Of a stretch of 64,000 nucleotides of DNA, positions 1-13,300 are shown piece by piece. Every line of letters starts with the position of its first letter. Positions within the stretch are counted from its first letter, which is position 1. This stretch comes from Gordius sp. MW1. Lineage: Eukaryota; Nematomorpha; Gordioida; Gordea; Gordiidae. The position numbers and the translations under genes are program-made. The notes under the pieces were generated by a model. The model searched no databases, was not told where the DNA came from, and was given only the letters and a program-made list of their open reading frames with translations. The stretch spans positions 20,208,575 through 20,272,574 of the forward strand of contig OZ038533.1 of the NCBI GenBank assembly GCA_964036665.1, given 5' to 3'.

Positions 1-1203
1 GGTGTAAAGTTATCATTTTTACCATTTAAATCCATATTTTGCACGAAGCTTTACCTTATAAAGAACAGCACCACAAATATTTCTATTTGAAAATTCGTCA
101 AAAACAACTATTATTAAAGAGTGCAAACAAAATGCAGTTATCAATAAAGGAATGTAGTAGTGTCGTAAAAAGGGCTGGGTTTTGTTTGGTTTGGTTTTAG
201 TGGACTAAACTTAAACAGTCCAAAGGTGTTATGGCGTCTACTTTTCTTGGTCGACCACTAGGCTTAGTCCAAATTTGAAAAACAGGCCAGAGTAGACCGT
301 TAGTCGTAGCTAAACCTCAGGTCGACCAAACAATATCCAGCCGCTTTTACAACACCGGGCGACATAAATTACTTGTTTAATTCGCGATTTAACAGGCATC
401 GTAGCCGGATCAACGTAATCCCCAAAATATTTGTAACTTGCAATTTTCTACGTATAATAAAAGAATCATTTTTACATTCATTTAATATACTTTCACTCAA
501 AATCGGACAAAATAAATTTGAGCACCTCAAACACACCCAGACCCTGGATTTGGGCTCATAAAAGATGAGGTAGACCTATTGGAATTGTTCCCCAAATTAA
601 TCATACATGTTCGATAAAAAACTTTTTTTCAAGTCGTTTTGGCTCAACAAATCTTGATATGAATTAAAATAGTTCCCAAAATCATGCTTTAATTTATCAA
701 ATTTATTAAATTAAAATCTTACCTCGATAAATTTGCAAGTTAGTGACGTTTGAAAAACGTCATAATCGCTATTATTAACAACTTTGACGGCAAATATTTC
801 AAAAACTTGACATACAGGGAAAACAACTAAAATATATTCGCGTTCACCGCGAAAAACTTTACAAGACTCGGCAAACAGTTTCCCGCTTGAAATTCTATTA
901 TCTGTTGACCACTGTTATTTGACAATCAAATACTTTTTTCAAACCCAATTTACTCATAACAAAACTTCAACGCTAACTGTATAAAACACTTTAAGGTTTC
1001 AGAGAAAACTTTAGTCATGCGATTTTGTGCCCTACCATGTTATAATAACTTAGTTTTCACAATAGTTTTAGAATCCTAACTTTTTTTGCATCCTTCCAAA
1101 CTCAACAAAAGTTAACGTTTAAAATCGTAGATAAAATTGATGTTTTCCCTACAAATTTTGAAACTTTTAACATTTTAAAGCAAAAACAAGGATTTACTTC
1201 TAC
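1..1203. other. Left edge: mostly nothing recognised
   Basis: AT-rich DNA holding one MITE (158-357). On the minus strand, 527-594 has a short GC-richer open stretch ending in a stop codon, but it does not join exon 17 in phase, so it is not called as the last exon. Confidence 0.4.
158..357. repeat. MITE, TAGTGTTGTAAAA family, copy 1
   Basis: The left end TAGTGTCGTAAAAAGGGCTG is inverted at the right end (CAGCCGCTTTTACAACAC). Internal sequence repeats TGGTCGACCA-like words. The flanking TSD is no longer recognisable. Confidence 0.7.
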
Positions 1204-1352
1204 CGGACGTTCCAAATAATCACAAAGGGGTTCATCGGGCTGTGGTGGCAAGCTTAGGGAACGTTTTACCCTCAGAGCTGTAACTTGGGGGTCTCTTCTA
1301 CCGTGACGCCTTAAAATAACTTGCCCCATTGGGGGTGAGGGCCTTCCACCCG
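1204..1352 (-). CDS. Exon 17: last exon found
   Basis: Acceptor TTTGCATTAG, donor CGTCCG before GTAGAA. Open frame with GGRPSPPMGQVILRRHGRRD and SLSLPPQPDEPLCDYLERP, ending phase 0. GC content is far above its flanks. No following exon could be joined in phase within 1-1203. Confidence 0.6.
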
Positions 1353-4300
1353 CTAATGCAAAAATCATTGAACAAAAATAAGTCCACAGACATTAAAAAC
1401 CCCTATAAGTTTCCACGGCAATTATTGAAAAATTACAAGTTGGACAGGACGGACGGGACAGTACCAAAAGCGGGCCCATAAATTGCATAGCAATTAACAT
1501 GAATTTGCCCTAATAATTTATTTTGACTACATTGTAGTATTTATTCGAATATCTTTTATGTGTATCACTAAAATCTTAAAGCTGCTTATTCATTGCAAAC
1601 GCAATGTTAATTAAGTGAATTTTAAAATTTCACCCAAATTTTATTCAAAAATGCAAATAAAAAATATTTTTTTTTAAAGATTATTAATGATTAAAAAATT
1701 TAGAGTCAATAATTTTAGGACTGCTTATAACTAGTGTTGTAAAAACGTCTGAGCTTTGTTTGGTAGACCATTCGTCCAACACTAACCGTCTACTTAGCAA
1801 TGTTTTTCAAACTTCGACTAAGGCTAGAGGTCGGTCAAAAAAACAGACCGGTTTGTTCTGTTTAGGTTAAGTCGACTAAAGCCAAGGGTCGGCCAAAACA
1901 AAACCCAGCCCTTTCACACTTCTTATAACATGCGTTCACCCATTTTTACATACACCTACAAAGTTTGAAAAAACCGCAAATATTAGGGACAACTCATATA
2001 AAATAATGATCCCTCTGCCAAACAGTTAAAATTTCTGCAACCAACATTAATTTAAATCGAAAAGAAGGAGGGAGGATAAACTATCGTTTCGCAAATTCTC
2101 CTTTTAATAGTATTCGTCATGGTCCATCAAAATCATTACCAAAATTTTGGCGCTTAGCTAAGGACTCGGATCGTCTCCCCTTGTCTTCCGATAGATAATC
2201 TCCACGTTTTACTCCGGGCCATCTTGACGCCGTGGAGGGGCAGGAGGCTGCTATATAGACGAATGTTACCGAAATAGAAGAGAAGTATATTACTATTGGA
2301 ACGAAGATACACCTATAAATGTGCCATCATCTGGGTGCAATTTTAAATTAGAAACTTAAATTTTACAAATGACATCGACGACATACGAGGTTTTCGTTTA
2401 GTAAGGCTCTTCAATGTGCAATAGTTACTTTCTAGCCACATACACTAATCGACTGAGCTACATATGATACTAAATTGGATTTAGAATACATATAATCCAA
2501 TGAACGAAAACCAACCCTTTTGCTGATCAAACAGCCTTCCTTTTCAAAACTCCTAGTTAAATAAGTTGAAATTCTCCTTTTTTCCATGTATACAACAATA
2601 GATGCTCCGATAATAATTTTGTTAATGCTAAAATAGGCTGGGACTGGTTTTATCTAACAAAATCACTATTCCTATTTCAAAAACGCCATTTTCTAACTTT
2701 GCTCAATAAATGTTAGATTGACGACGTAATAACAATTACCCCGCAGGGCCCCCTACATGGGCGTAGCAAGGATTTATATTAGAGGGGGGGGGGGCAATAA
2801 TGATATAGCGAGGGTCAAAATGATAATTTTTTGAAATTTTAGCCATAATTTCATAAAATTTAGATTTTTCGGATTTAGAGGGGGGCGGCCGCCCCCCCCC
2901 TGCCCCCACCTGTCTACGCCCATGTCACCCCCCCCCCCCTCCAGGCTATACGACGACCATTATAATAATAATCCCCAAATATACAAAAAGTATAATGCCC
3001 ACTTTGTTGTGTGAAAGTTAGTTTCAAGCCCTCTTGAGTACGGTAAAATAGTCGCGCTTTACGGGCGAATCGATTGAGTTCGTCTGAGAGGATTGCCAAG
3101 TCGGTGTAATATCGACTCGATCTTTCGGTCTCAACTCGATCCGGTGGTCGGTCGGGCCGGGAAAGGTTTAAACTATCGAGTTCGGAGTTTAAAGACTGAA
3201 CTTCCTTTTCGAAAGTGTCTCTGTCTATGGTCAGCCTGGTAGCTGACTCAACTAAATTCTGCAATATTGATGTAATGAAATATTAGGCCGCGCTACTAGC
3301 TAATGCTGCCAACACCTAGTGTTGTAAAAACAACGGCTGGGTTTTGCTTTATCGACCTTTTGGGTTTAGTCTATTAAGCATCAGCAGACCAAAGTTTTTT
3401 GGTGTCTGTTGTTCTTAATCGCATAAACAGATGGATGATCCAAGGTTTTGTGGTTAAAACCTTAATCTGCTTATGTTTGGACGACCATACAAAACCCAAC
3501 CCTTTTACAACACTACTAACATCTGATTAAAAATGTGCAATTTTGCACCTTTTATTAAATAACCCCTACTTTTCACTTATATAAATTAGTAAGCGAACAA
3601 ACATGTAATAAACCTCGAATCGTTTACGCAAGCTGTTTTCTTTGGGTGCCAATGAGAGGGTGGGGCTTGTGTAATCAGAATCGTAGCATATCGGTGCCGC
3701 GAGATCGTCCTGATAAAATGAAACATTAGGATTGCCGTTTAAACCACGAGTCATAGTGGTGAAGTGACTGCTGTCTTCCCAATTATATTTGGGGAAAAAA
3801 TGGCTTATTATATAAAAGTAATAGAGATATAATGACACTAAGATATTCAAGGTAAGCGTTTTATTAAATGTTTAATTCAATTATTTTTCACTGATAATAA
3901 TTGCTAAAATTCAATTATAATCCAACATTTTCTAAATTTTAGAAGATTTTACCCAATTATTGGTTCCTGGTCTTGCTCTAAAGCCGGGAACTGCATTCTC
4001 GGGCGTATTAATACAGGCGGAGGGAGACGTTGAAACAGATGGTGATTCAAGATGGCCACCTGTATCGGTTTGATATAGCAAAGTTTCCAGGGTCTTAATG
4101 GCCCGTTCGTAACGAGCAACCCGGGAAGAGGCGTTAGGTCTGCAAAAAATGAGGAAGAACACTTAAGTAAAAGTAAATTAAAGGAATTATTTAAATTATC
4201 AAATTTTGGATAATGAGAATTCCTTAATTCAATTAGTGTTGATGCCGTTAACATTGGAAAATACGGAAAGTGAAACTAAATTTAAACAAACATTTACAGT

Positions 4301-7300
4301 TTATAGTAATGATGTAAAAACGGTTGGGTTTTATTTGGTCGAACTTTAGTTTAAGTCGACAAAACATAAACAGACCAACGATTTTTGGTGTCGACTCTTG
4401 ACTTAGTTAAAATTTGAAAAACAGATGAGAATCAACCATTTAGTTAAACCAAAGGTCAACTTAGCAAAATCCAGCTGTTTTCACGACACTAGTTCTATAG
4501 GAACTAACATACATACCTTTCCTTTTTAGTATTAAAAATTTGTTACTTCAATCAGTGTTCCTGTTTATAGATTTTATGTCTATACATGGACGCCGCCAGC
4601 ACTGGAATTAGAGGGGGGCAATAATAATTTGGGGAGGGGCAAAATGAACATTTTTTGAAATTTTAGCCATAATTTAATAAATTTCAACAAATTTTTGGTT
4701 TTAGAGAGGGCAGACGCCCCTCCCTGCCCCGCCCCCTTGGCTACGCCCATGAATCCCAATGTAATTACAAAGATTCGGTAGGTCTGTCCGTTAATATACC
4801 GAATTTTAGTAATTTCAACCAATGGGGTTAAATAGACCCCAAAAGGAATTTACCGTGCGTTGTAGTCTTGTCCCATCATTTGGGCTTGAAGACGTTTTAA
4901 CTCGCGCCTATTCCGTATGAGAAGCAAAACTAGATCGTCCCTCAAGGGTGAACCTTTCCCCCCTGAACTAGGAGGTAGCCAGGCGTCACGTGATTTTGGC
5001 GGTGTCGTCACATGACCTTCTACGAGCCTCTCCCCACGGCGTGCCCCACCTTTGGTAGGCTAGTAAAATTTCAAAAACAGCAATATTTATAAATAAAAAT
5101 TTAAAAGTCGACCCCAAAGCTTTATGAGTAAATTAAATAATATTAATCAATCTTTAATCACATCAGATCCGCCTTTTTAAAATTTGTTGCCAACAACCAA
5201 GAACCACTGAATCGCGCAAAATCAATAAAGCAATTAACGTATGAGATCAAATCTTATGCACCACGCAAAGTTCAAATGTTTACATCCTTACAAATAAATA
5301 CCCAAGTTACAAGTAGTCACTATTTTGAGCTAGTCCAGGGAACACGAGTGGAAAAGCACATAGCACCCTTTTTAGCATAACTTAAAGACCAAACAAAACC
5401 TAGAAAATATCTCTTTACTTCAAAATGTGATTAGCACATAAATTGTTCAAAAGATTAACCCATCTTTGAGGTAGGCACAATAGAGACACCACCCGCAAAC
5501 TTACAGAAATGGGTTTTTGGGTGAAATCTGCTTTGGAAGGATCGAGAACGCGATTGACGGTCAATTTGTTGGGCCTCATATTAATTTCCGTTTTGGCACG
5601 ATCTCTAAAACCTGGTTGCCCGGCATTCTTCATTTCTCTAGGCCCCTTAGCTGGAACTTGACCGGACGAGCCATTACATTCTTCACCTCGCCTATCATTA
5701 TATATCAACAATATTATTACACAACTTTCATTCATTTTTGTGTAATGGTCATTAAACAAGTTAAAAGAATCAAAATTTGGTTTAAAACTCAAATTGGATA
5801 TATGCAATAAAGTACCCTAATTCATGGGCGTAGCCAGGGGGGGGGGGCAGGGGCGGCCGTCCCCCCCCCACCTGAATGACGAAAAAAAATTTAATGCAAA
5901 AACCCTTAAAATTAAAAAAAAATTATGTTTTATCCCGCCCTAATTGAACTTTTAAACGTTTTGCCCCCCCCCTAATCCAGAACCTGGCTACGCACATGCC
6001 TTAATTCGATTAATTAATACAAAAGGACACGCAGTATAATAGTGGCATGTTTAATAGGCTAGGGGACCTCGTGAAGAAATTGTAAGTACATTGCTATGTT
6101 AAAGTTGATCATTTCTTTTTTTAAAATTCCACTTATCGCTTTTGTTTAACTTGTTAAGTTGTAGGACAAAAGTATGTTTTACAAAAATTAAAAATGAATT
6201 TTAATCAAATAGGGTATCCCATTCAATTTTGCACCAGAATGTACTATGTATGTTAGAGGCCTGCACGGGTCACCCGAAACCGGTCGGGTCGGGTTCGGGT
6301 TGAAAATTTTAGAATGCATTCGGGTCGGGTCGGGTTGGATTTATAGAGTCGGGTCAAAGGATATGAATCTTACATTACAAAATGAACGAAACGTATTTGT
6401 TAAATTAATGCTACTATCTATAATTTGGGTAAAACAATATCGAATTGTATAACTAATTATAATCATTCATTCATATAATCAATTTCCTTTTCTATTTTTT
6501 TAATTCGTTTAATTTGGAGGCAAATTTGAATTTAAAACTGAATCACGAAAGGTTAACAAATGAATATTTATTATTGTTTATAAATAGTCTATAGTGTAAA
6601 TTATAAATTCAACTACATAAAGATATAATTAAATATTCAATTTAAGAAGGTCAAATTTACGCCCCGAAATTGTAGACGCCACAATATTTATACATATAAT
6701 TATAGTAAATCAATTTAATAAATTTATTAATCAAATTTTGTAAGATCATTTCTGTCGAATAAATTTTTCTTCCCCAAATTTTTCTACTTGGTCGGGTCCG
6801 GGTTGAAATTTAAAAACGCTTTCGGGTCCGGTCGGGTTCGGGTTGAAGATTTAAAAACGCTTTCGGGTCGGGTTCGGGTTATAATTTTAAACGCTTTCGG
6901 GTCGGGTTGGGTTCGGGTTGAAAATTTAAAAACGCTTTCGGGTCGGGTCGGGTTCGGGTCGAAAAAAAGTGACTTTGCAGGCCTCTAATGTATGTATGAC
7001 ATTTTATAAGAAAATACCAGAATTTTCTAAATATAATATAGGAAAAAAACTTTTTATAATTATTAAATCTTTCCATTAAAATTTTACAATCGACAAATTA
7101 TGAAATTAAATTGCTCTTAGCTTTAGAAAAAATTAAAAGTCTAGTTTTGTATCAACTAACGTGGAATTCAAACGGGCGTGGCTGATCACGTGACTTAGAG
7201 TCCTGACCCAGGCATCTCTATCTCGAGAGGCCGCGGTTGCCATGGTTATGCTTTCTACCTTCGTAGCCGTTCGAGTAGTCGTCAGCTTATCAAGATGGCC

Positions 7301-10300
7301 ACCACATATCACGTGATATATTCGAATTTCAAGGGCAAAGGAATATAGCGTAGGGTGGTGGGGAGTAGAGGGCGTTCCGGCGTGCCCATTCGTGGCTAAT
7401 GTCCCGGGAGATGAGGCACCTAACGAGGGTCCCGGAATTTTGATAGAAAATTCCTGGTGCGTCACGAAACCCTGGAAATCTCGGCTGTGCCTGAGGGTGG
7501 AGATGAACCTGACGGTCGAGAGAGGCCCCGGCCCCGCCCTCGGATCTAGGGGACATGCTTAAAATTCGAAAGGGAAAAATTTTAAACCAATATTTTAACA
7601 CTTCTTAGGTTGGGTCAAAAATACTTACACGGATGGTATTTGGGGTTATAATTACCCCAAACTTTAAATAGCTATCACTTAGATATTTTATAATATAAAC
7701 TTGTCAAAATGTGCAAGAATAATATTATTTCAACTCTTATACGTTCATTAATATATTAATTTGGCTATTTGATCAAGTGGTTAAATTTTATAACTATAAT
7801 TAGAGCGACCCCCAAAAATTGTCCCCTTATGACTATTTTGGCTCAGATCAAAAAAAAAATATATTTTATTTTATGGTTCAATCAGTAAGACTATATAAAA
7901 GAAGGTTGAAACTATAAATGTGGAAAATTTGGTAAAAAATAATCTAAAAACAAAAAAAATAGAGATGTTTAAAATTAGGCAATTTTTAGCCTTTTGTTTT
8001 TTAAGGCAAAAAAATTTACTATTGGCCTCAACTCATATTAAATATTATTTTATAAATTTTTTATACAGATACATAATAAAATATAAAAATTAAGAATAAG
8101 GGCAATATTTAAATGAAAAATTTTACATTAGAAATTTTATGAAGCTATAAAAATAGTTACATATACATTTTATATGTATGGTCACAAATTTGCTAAATTC
8201 CACTATACTCTTAACTATTTCATCTGCAATAAGTATTTTAAAACAACCAAGAGGAGATTTGGCGGCCCATTCATATAACTTTACTCCAATTAAATGCAAT
8301 ACAAAATTTTGTTCCTTGTTATAACATTTTTATTAGGACAATTTTTGTGCCAGGTATTGTCTTTCCCTTTGAAATATATCATATAATAAAAGCTTCTAAG
8401 TTATTTCCTATAAAAGTATCTATTTTTGTTCGGCATATTACTTAACTCTTCATCTTAATCTCCTGTTAACTCACTCTCAGATTCATGACTACTCATGTAG
8501 ATATAATCATCAGAACCATCAAGAATTACTTGATAAAATGTTATAACTGCTTTTAAATACCATCTTCAGACAAAGAAGTATCAAAAATACTGCACTTTTT
8601 AAGATTAGACATATTAAAAATCAAAAAATGTGGGGAAAATCACAGAAATAAGCACTTTGAAATACCACGAGGAAAAAATATCATGTTAAAACCAGAGTTT
8701 AAAATTTGAATATTTTAAATAAAAAGAATTTATACAAAAAATTTCTTCACAAAAGTGTTTACAATAATGGGTTTTAATAATATATTTCAAAAAAAAATGT
8801 TGAAAATTTTTTTTTCTTTCGTTTTATGGAAGGTAGGGTCGTGGAAGACCCCGGGCATCTAAAACACTCTCTATCTTAAAAACTATTGAACTAGCCAAAT
8901 TTTGCAGAGATATTCTAGGGTAAATTTTGTTAAGCTACTGAAAAAATGAAATTATAATATTCACTAATTTATTTTGTACAGCATTTTTAAACGGCTTGGG
9001 GTCATTATTCCCCCACCCGACCTACGAAGTGTTAAGACTTCAAAACTCATAAAAATTGCGAAAACATTCTTCAACCAGTATAACAATTGCAAAGTGAGCA
9101 TAACATGTTTTCAAATTTTATAAGATTCCCATATAAAAAAAAAGTTTTAAAGCTTGACTTATAAATTCCAACTTAATTAAACTTGAATTTAGACCTAAAT
9201 ATTATAGGACAGCTGAATTAGAGCAAACCTAGGAGAAAAAATTAAAATAGCTCTTTAGTTCATTTGATTAAATTACTTTTATAAATGGTGAGTTTGAAAT
9301 CCTCGAGGGTTGCCCATTGTTTGACCCAATGAGTAACGGGCCGATTTTCCTGTCGCAAAAATATCATTACAAAATTATCATACTTTATATTTATTACATA
9401 TATGATATGCATAAGTGAAATTTATTTTATGCCTAATAAGTACTTTAAAAAAATTATAATATTTTAAAATACTCTAAAATTTCGTTTGGAAGTTGCGAAT
9501 AGGTCAAATTAAAATTATCGTTTGGTTTTTTACGGCGTAGATTAAATTTAATTTGCCACACTATACGCGAATTCTAGGGGTGCAGGTAAATTAAACTACT
9601 TCGTATTTAATATAATTTATCAAAGATAATATTAGATTAGGAGGCAAAAGTCGTTTAGTCTCCTATGATTATAAAATAATTTATATTCTTTCATATAATA
9701 ATCACAATATTGCTAAAACATTTTTAAACTCAAGGATTAAATGTAAATTTTACCAAAAAGAATAACCAGCCAGAGTGTTTGCTCTTATCCATACTTTCTC
9801 CTTGTCCATCTATGGCATATAAACCTGATGCATCATCATCATCATATCCATTTACAATTCGCGATGTCGGACTGATGATTCCATAATTCATCGGGTTAAG
9901 TATTTCACGGTTAGTGTGTCCAATGATGTAAGTAGAATTGTCCTGTTGCCTAAAATTATTCAAGTCTTAATACTAAACCTAGTAAAATTCCTCTAAATGT
10001 AGTTTAACTCTTTACGAAAGGCGTACTTATATCAATTAAGTTCTTTTAAAAAATCAGAATTAAGATATTACTCTTAGCAATGAAATAGTTTTCTTTAAAA
10101 CTACGATCGGGCTTGATTCAGACTCGTGCCTATATTTCTTCAAGCTTCTACGGATCTCTAACTATATGGACTAGCTTAAATCTAAAAAAAAATTGAGCCC
10201 TAAATGACCGAAGACCGCAATAAAACTTCGCCTTTATATTAATACTGCCAAGTTGCTTTTATAACTTTTGAGGCAATATGATATTTAATGTTACTTAAAA

Positions 10301-13300
10301 ATTACTTTAACTTACAACAAGTGTAAAGTGAGAATAATAAAATACGATAAATAACTTACGGTAGTAGAGTGATATCGGAAGGTGGTTCGGAGGTGTGGTT
10401 ACGACCCTTAGATGGGGTTCGACCTATGGACTGATTGGTCCCGCGAAATAATTTTGCCAAAGAAGACGCCAATTTTTTGCCTGTCCCCTAAAGTAGTTAG
10501 AAAAGTGCTCATACTCATTGTCAATAATTATTAAACAAGTAAGATTCAAAACGCCATTATAATAGGTTATTGAGAACTAATTAAGACAATGAAAAAATAA
10601 TTTAGCCTAAAAATGTCGTTAACCTTAAAACTTTTCATGAGCAAAAAGTATGTGAAATAAATTACATCCATCTACATCTACCCCTCACCTTAGTTTGTGC
10701 AATAATCAATCTAACCCCCCCCCCCCGACCCAGCCCGCTTAATAACGAATACCCCCCCCCTCTATATCCAAAAATTTGTTAAAATTTATTAAAATCATGG
10801 CTAAAATCTCAAAAAATGATCATTTTGCCGCTCCCTAAATCATTATTGCCCCCCCCCTCTAATTCCAATGCTGGCTACGCCCATGAATGGGGTCATAATC
10901 AAATTGCAAATGAAATATTGTTCGTCTGCAATCATAAAAAAAATAATTAAGAATTTTCAAATGGTCCGCAAAATTGTACCGGGATTAAAATGCACTTACG
11001 GTAAATTATGTAATTTCGGAATGCCTAGTAGTAACGGAAAAATCGACTTCGGAGGCTGATTTCCAAATTGTTATATAATAATCGTAATACAAAGTGAGCC
11101 CTGGAAAATTGCTTCAACTTTCAGAAATATGATTTTATTTAAAACTTTGTTTAGCCAGCCAACACTTGGAAGATCGATTAATAGCAATTACAATTATATC
11201 ATAGAGCAGCGCGTATGTATCGATTTCAAAAGAATTACACATGACGACTGTTAAAGTGTGAAATAAGAGGAAGGTAGGAGGGAGTGAATAATTACCCCCC
11301 TTGCCCCCACCCCCAGCATCACGCTCTTACCCCCCTCCCCCCCCTTCCCATATTTCCTACACCTCAATTACGCCTCGAAATCACATCGAGGTGACGCGAG
11401 AGAGTGTGTTCAACGCAAAATTTATTAAATGAGACTTTATTTTGTTAATAATAATATTTTTATTATCTATTTAGTCTTAACTTAAACGGATTTAAAAATG
11501 TAATATCGTTTAAGTTGAATAATCCCATATCTAAAACCTTAAAAAGGGCGGTTGACATGTTATTCGTGGTTTGACATATTTAGGCGAAGGATCAATTTGA
11601 CAAGCTCCCTTATTACGTATAGCCTTTTAAATCATTAGAGATACAAAATAAAACATGTCACTTAACAAAATTTAGGGTTTACTTTATTTAAAAAAACTAA
11701 ATAAATTTGGAATATCTTTATTTTAAAAATCGTCTGCTGCCTCCATATTAGACTTCGATTAAGCTCAAACACGAAAAGTGTAACATCACAAGAAGGTAAC
11801 AATTCATTCGTTTAAAACACCGTTACATTTTAGAATTATGAAATTTTATAAAAAAAATACTTTTAAGGAATAAAAGCTTCAATCACTCATTGATTCCATA
11901 TTATGAAATGTTCCCACACTATCAATACCCAACATACCCCGTTTAAAGTCAGTCAGTGAAATTCCATCCTCAATTCATAGCCTAGGGGCGTTGAAATGTA
12001 TATAACGCAAAAGTGCGTAGGCATGCTACAAGTGTGTTTGCGCGTTTAGTAATGCTAATGTGTACAAGACCAGTCTTTATATGCATGTTCAAGAATAATT
12101 AAAAAGGTGCGCGAAATGTATGTCATCCATCCATCCATTTACTAGTCGAGCGAATATACTATTTTTTGCTACTTCTACACCACACTTGCTCGTTGCAATT
12201 AGGCTATTCCCTCCCCCTGCCTCCTTTTCTATCCTCACACTTATTTAAAGGTCACACGTTGAACCACGCACGACAACACAGCATTTCTATCTACAACACA
12301 AACATTTTAACCGTAATAGTGGGGCGAGAAAGCTCTATATTTAATGCATCAAGTCGCTACATTTTGGAATGGGACAAGTGTTTCATTGGAATATTCACAT
12401 TCCAAGGCTGCGATATTGGGAGGTTGTGTAGGTAGTCTATAAATCAGAGATCAGATTGCCCGGCCCGCTGCCCAAACAGGCCGGCCCACGCAACTGTCAT
12501 AAATTTTTATTTTCGGGCGGGCACGAAGAAGACAGGATTCGGGCAATTCGGGCTTAATGAGATTTTTTAGATAGTGTATTTTTTTGTTACTTTCCATTAA
12601 ATTGCATATAAAAATGCTAAAAAATTGCCATCCGTCCCCAAGTTATTTTTACAATTTTTGCCAGAACCCCTTTATTTCCATCAAGTCCCTAGCTAGGTTA
12701 TGGAAAGGATTAAAATATTTATATATATGCAGCCCTTTCATTGTTCGTAATTCGCATGTGCCGTCTATACATAGTACAAAATCGTCACGGCCAAATTGAT
12801 ACAAGGCCTGAAAGTGTTAAATTTCATTATAATATCATTTAATTTTTTTAAACAAATGATTTAACAAGGCTTCTCCAATTCGCTCTTATAATTCCCTTAT
12901 CACTCATCGCTATCGCTAAGCTCAAATATTTTAGAAAAACCAAATACTACGTTTTTTGACCAATTAGGATTAAAATTAAAGTACAAAAGTTTCATTTGAA
13001 AAAATCATTCGCTTTTAAATATTGAAAAAATGAGTCTAACAGGCTAATTTAATATTTCGGGCCGGGCAATTCGGGCAGCATTAATGTTTCGGGCGGACAC
13101 CAGAAGGGTTGGGGCGGGCTCGGGCGGGCAATGAGGTTAGAGAATTGAACCGGGCCGGGTTCGGGCAGAAAATTCCTAACAAATCTGACCTCTGCTATAA
13201 ATTACATTTCCACACTGTTACAAAAAACAAACAACTTCCTCTACTACTAAGTGTATAACCAAACCACTTGCAGTGTCAGGCAGAGTAAATAAATATACCT

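Noticed and set aside
2117..2119. TGA as the stop codon of the WW-PH gene.
   Set aside because: A good donor at 2139 (TTTTG/GTAATG) joins in phase to another GC-rich exon at 1352-1204. Kept only as a possible intron-retention end.
6788..6988. Gly/Arg/Val-rich open frame.
   Set aside because: It is the translation of the CGGGTCGGGTTC minisatellite inside a hAT element.
7133..7135. TAA at the end of the PH exon frame as the gene's stop codon.
   Set aside because: A GTTAGT donor upstream joins in phase to a chain of further exons with good splice sites.
11001..11058. Possible extra exon of the WW-PH gene (PPKSIFPLLLGIPK).
   Set aside because: It ends in a phase that cannot join the exon at 10487, whereas exon 6 (17872) joins 10487 directly.
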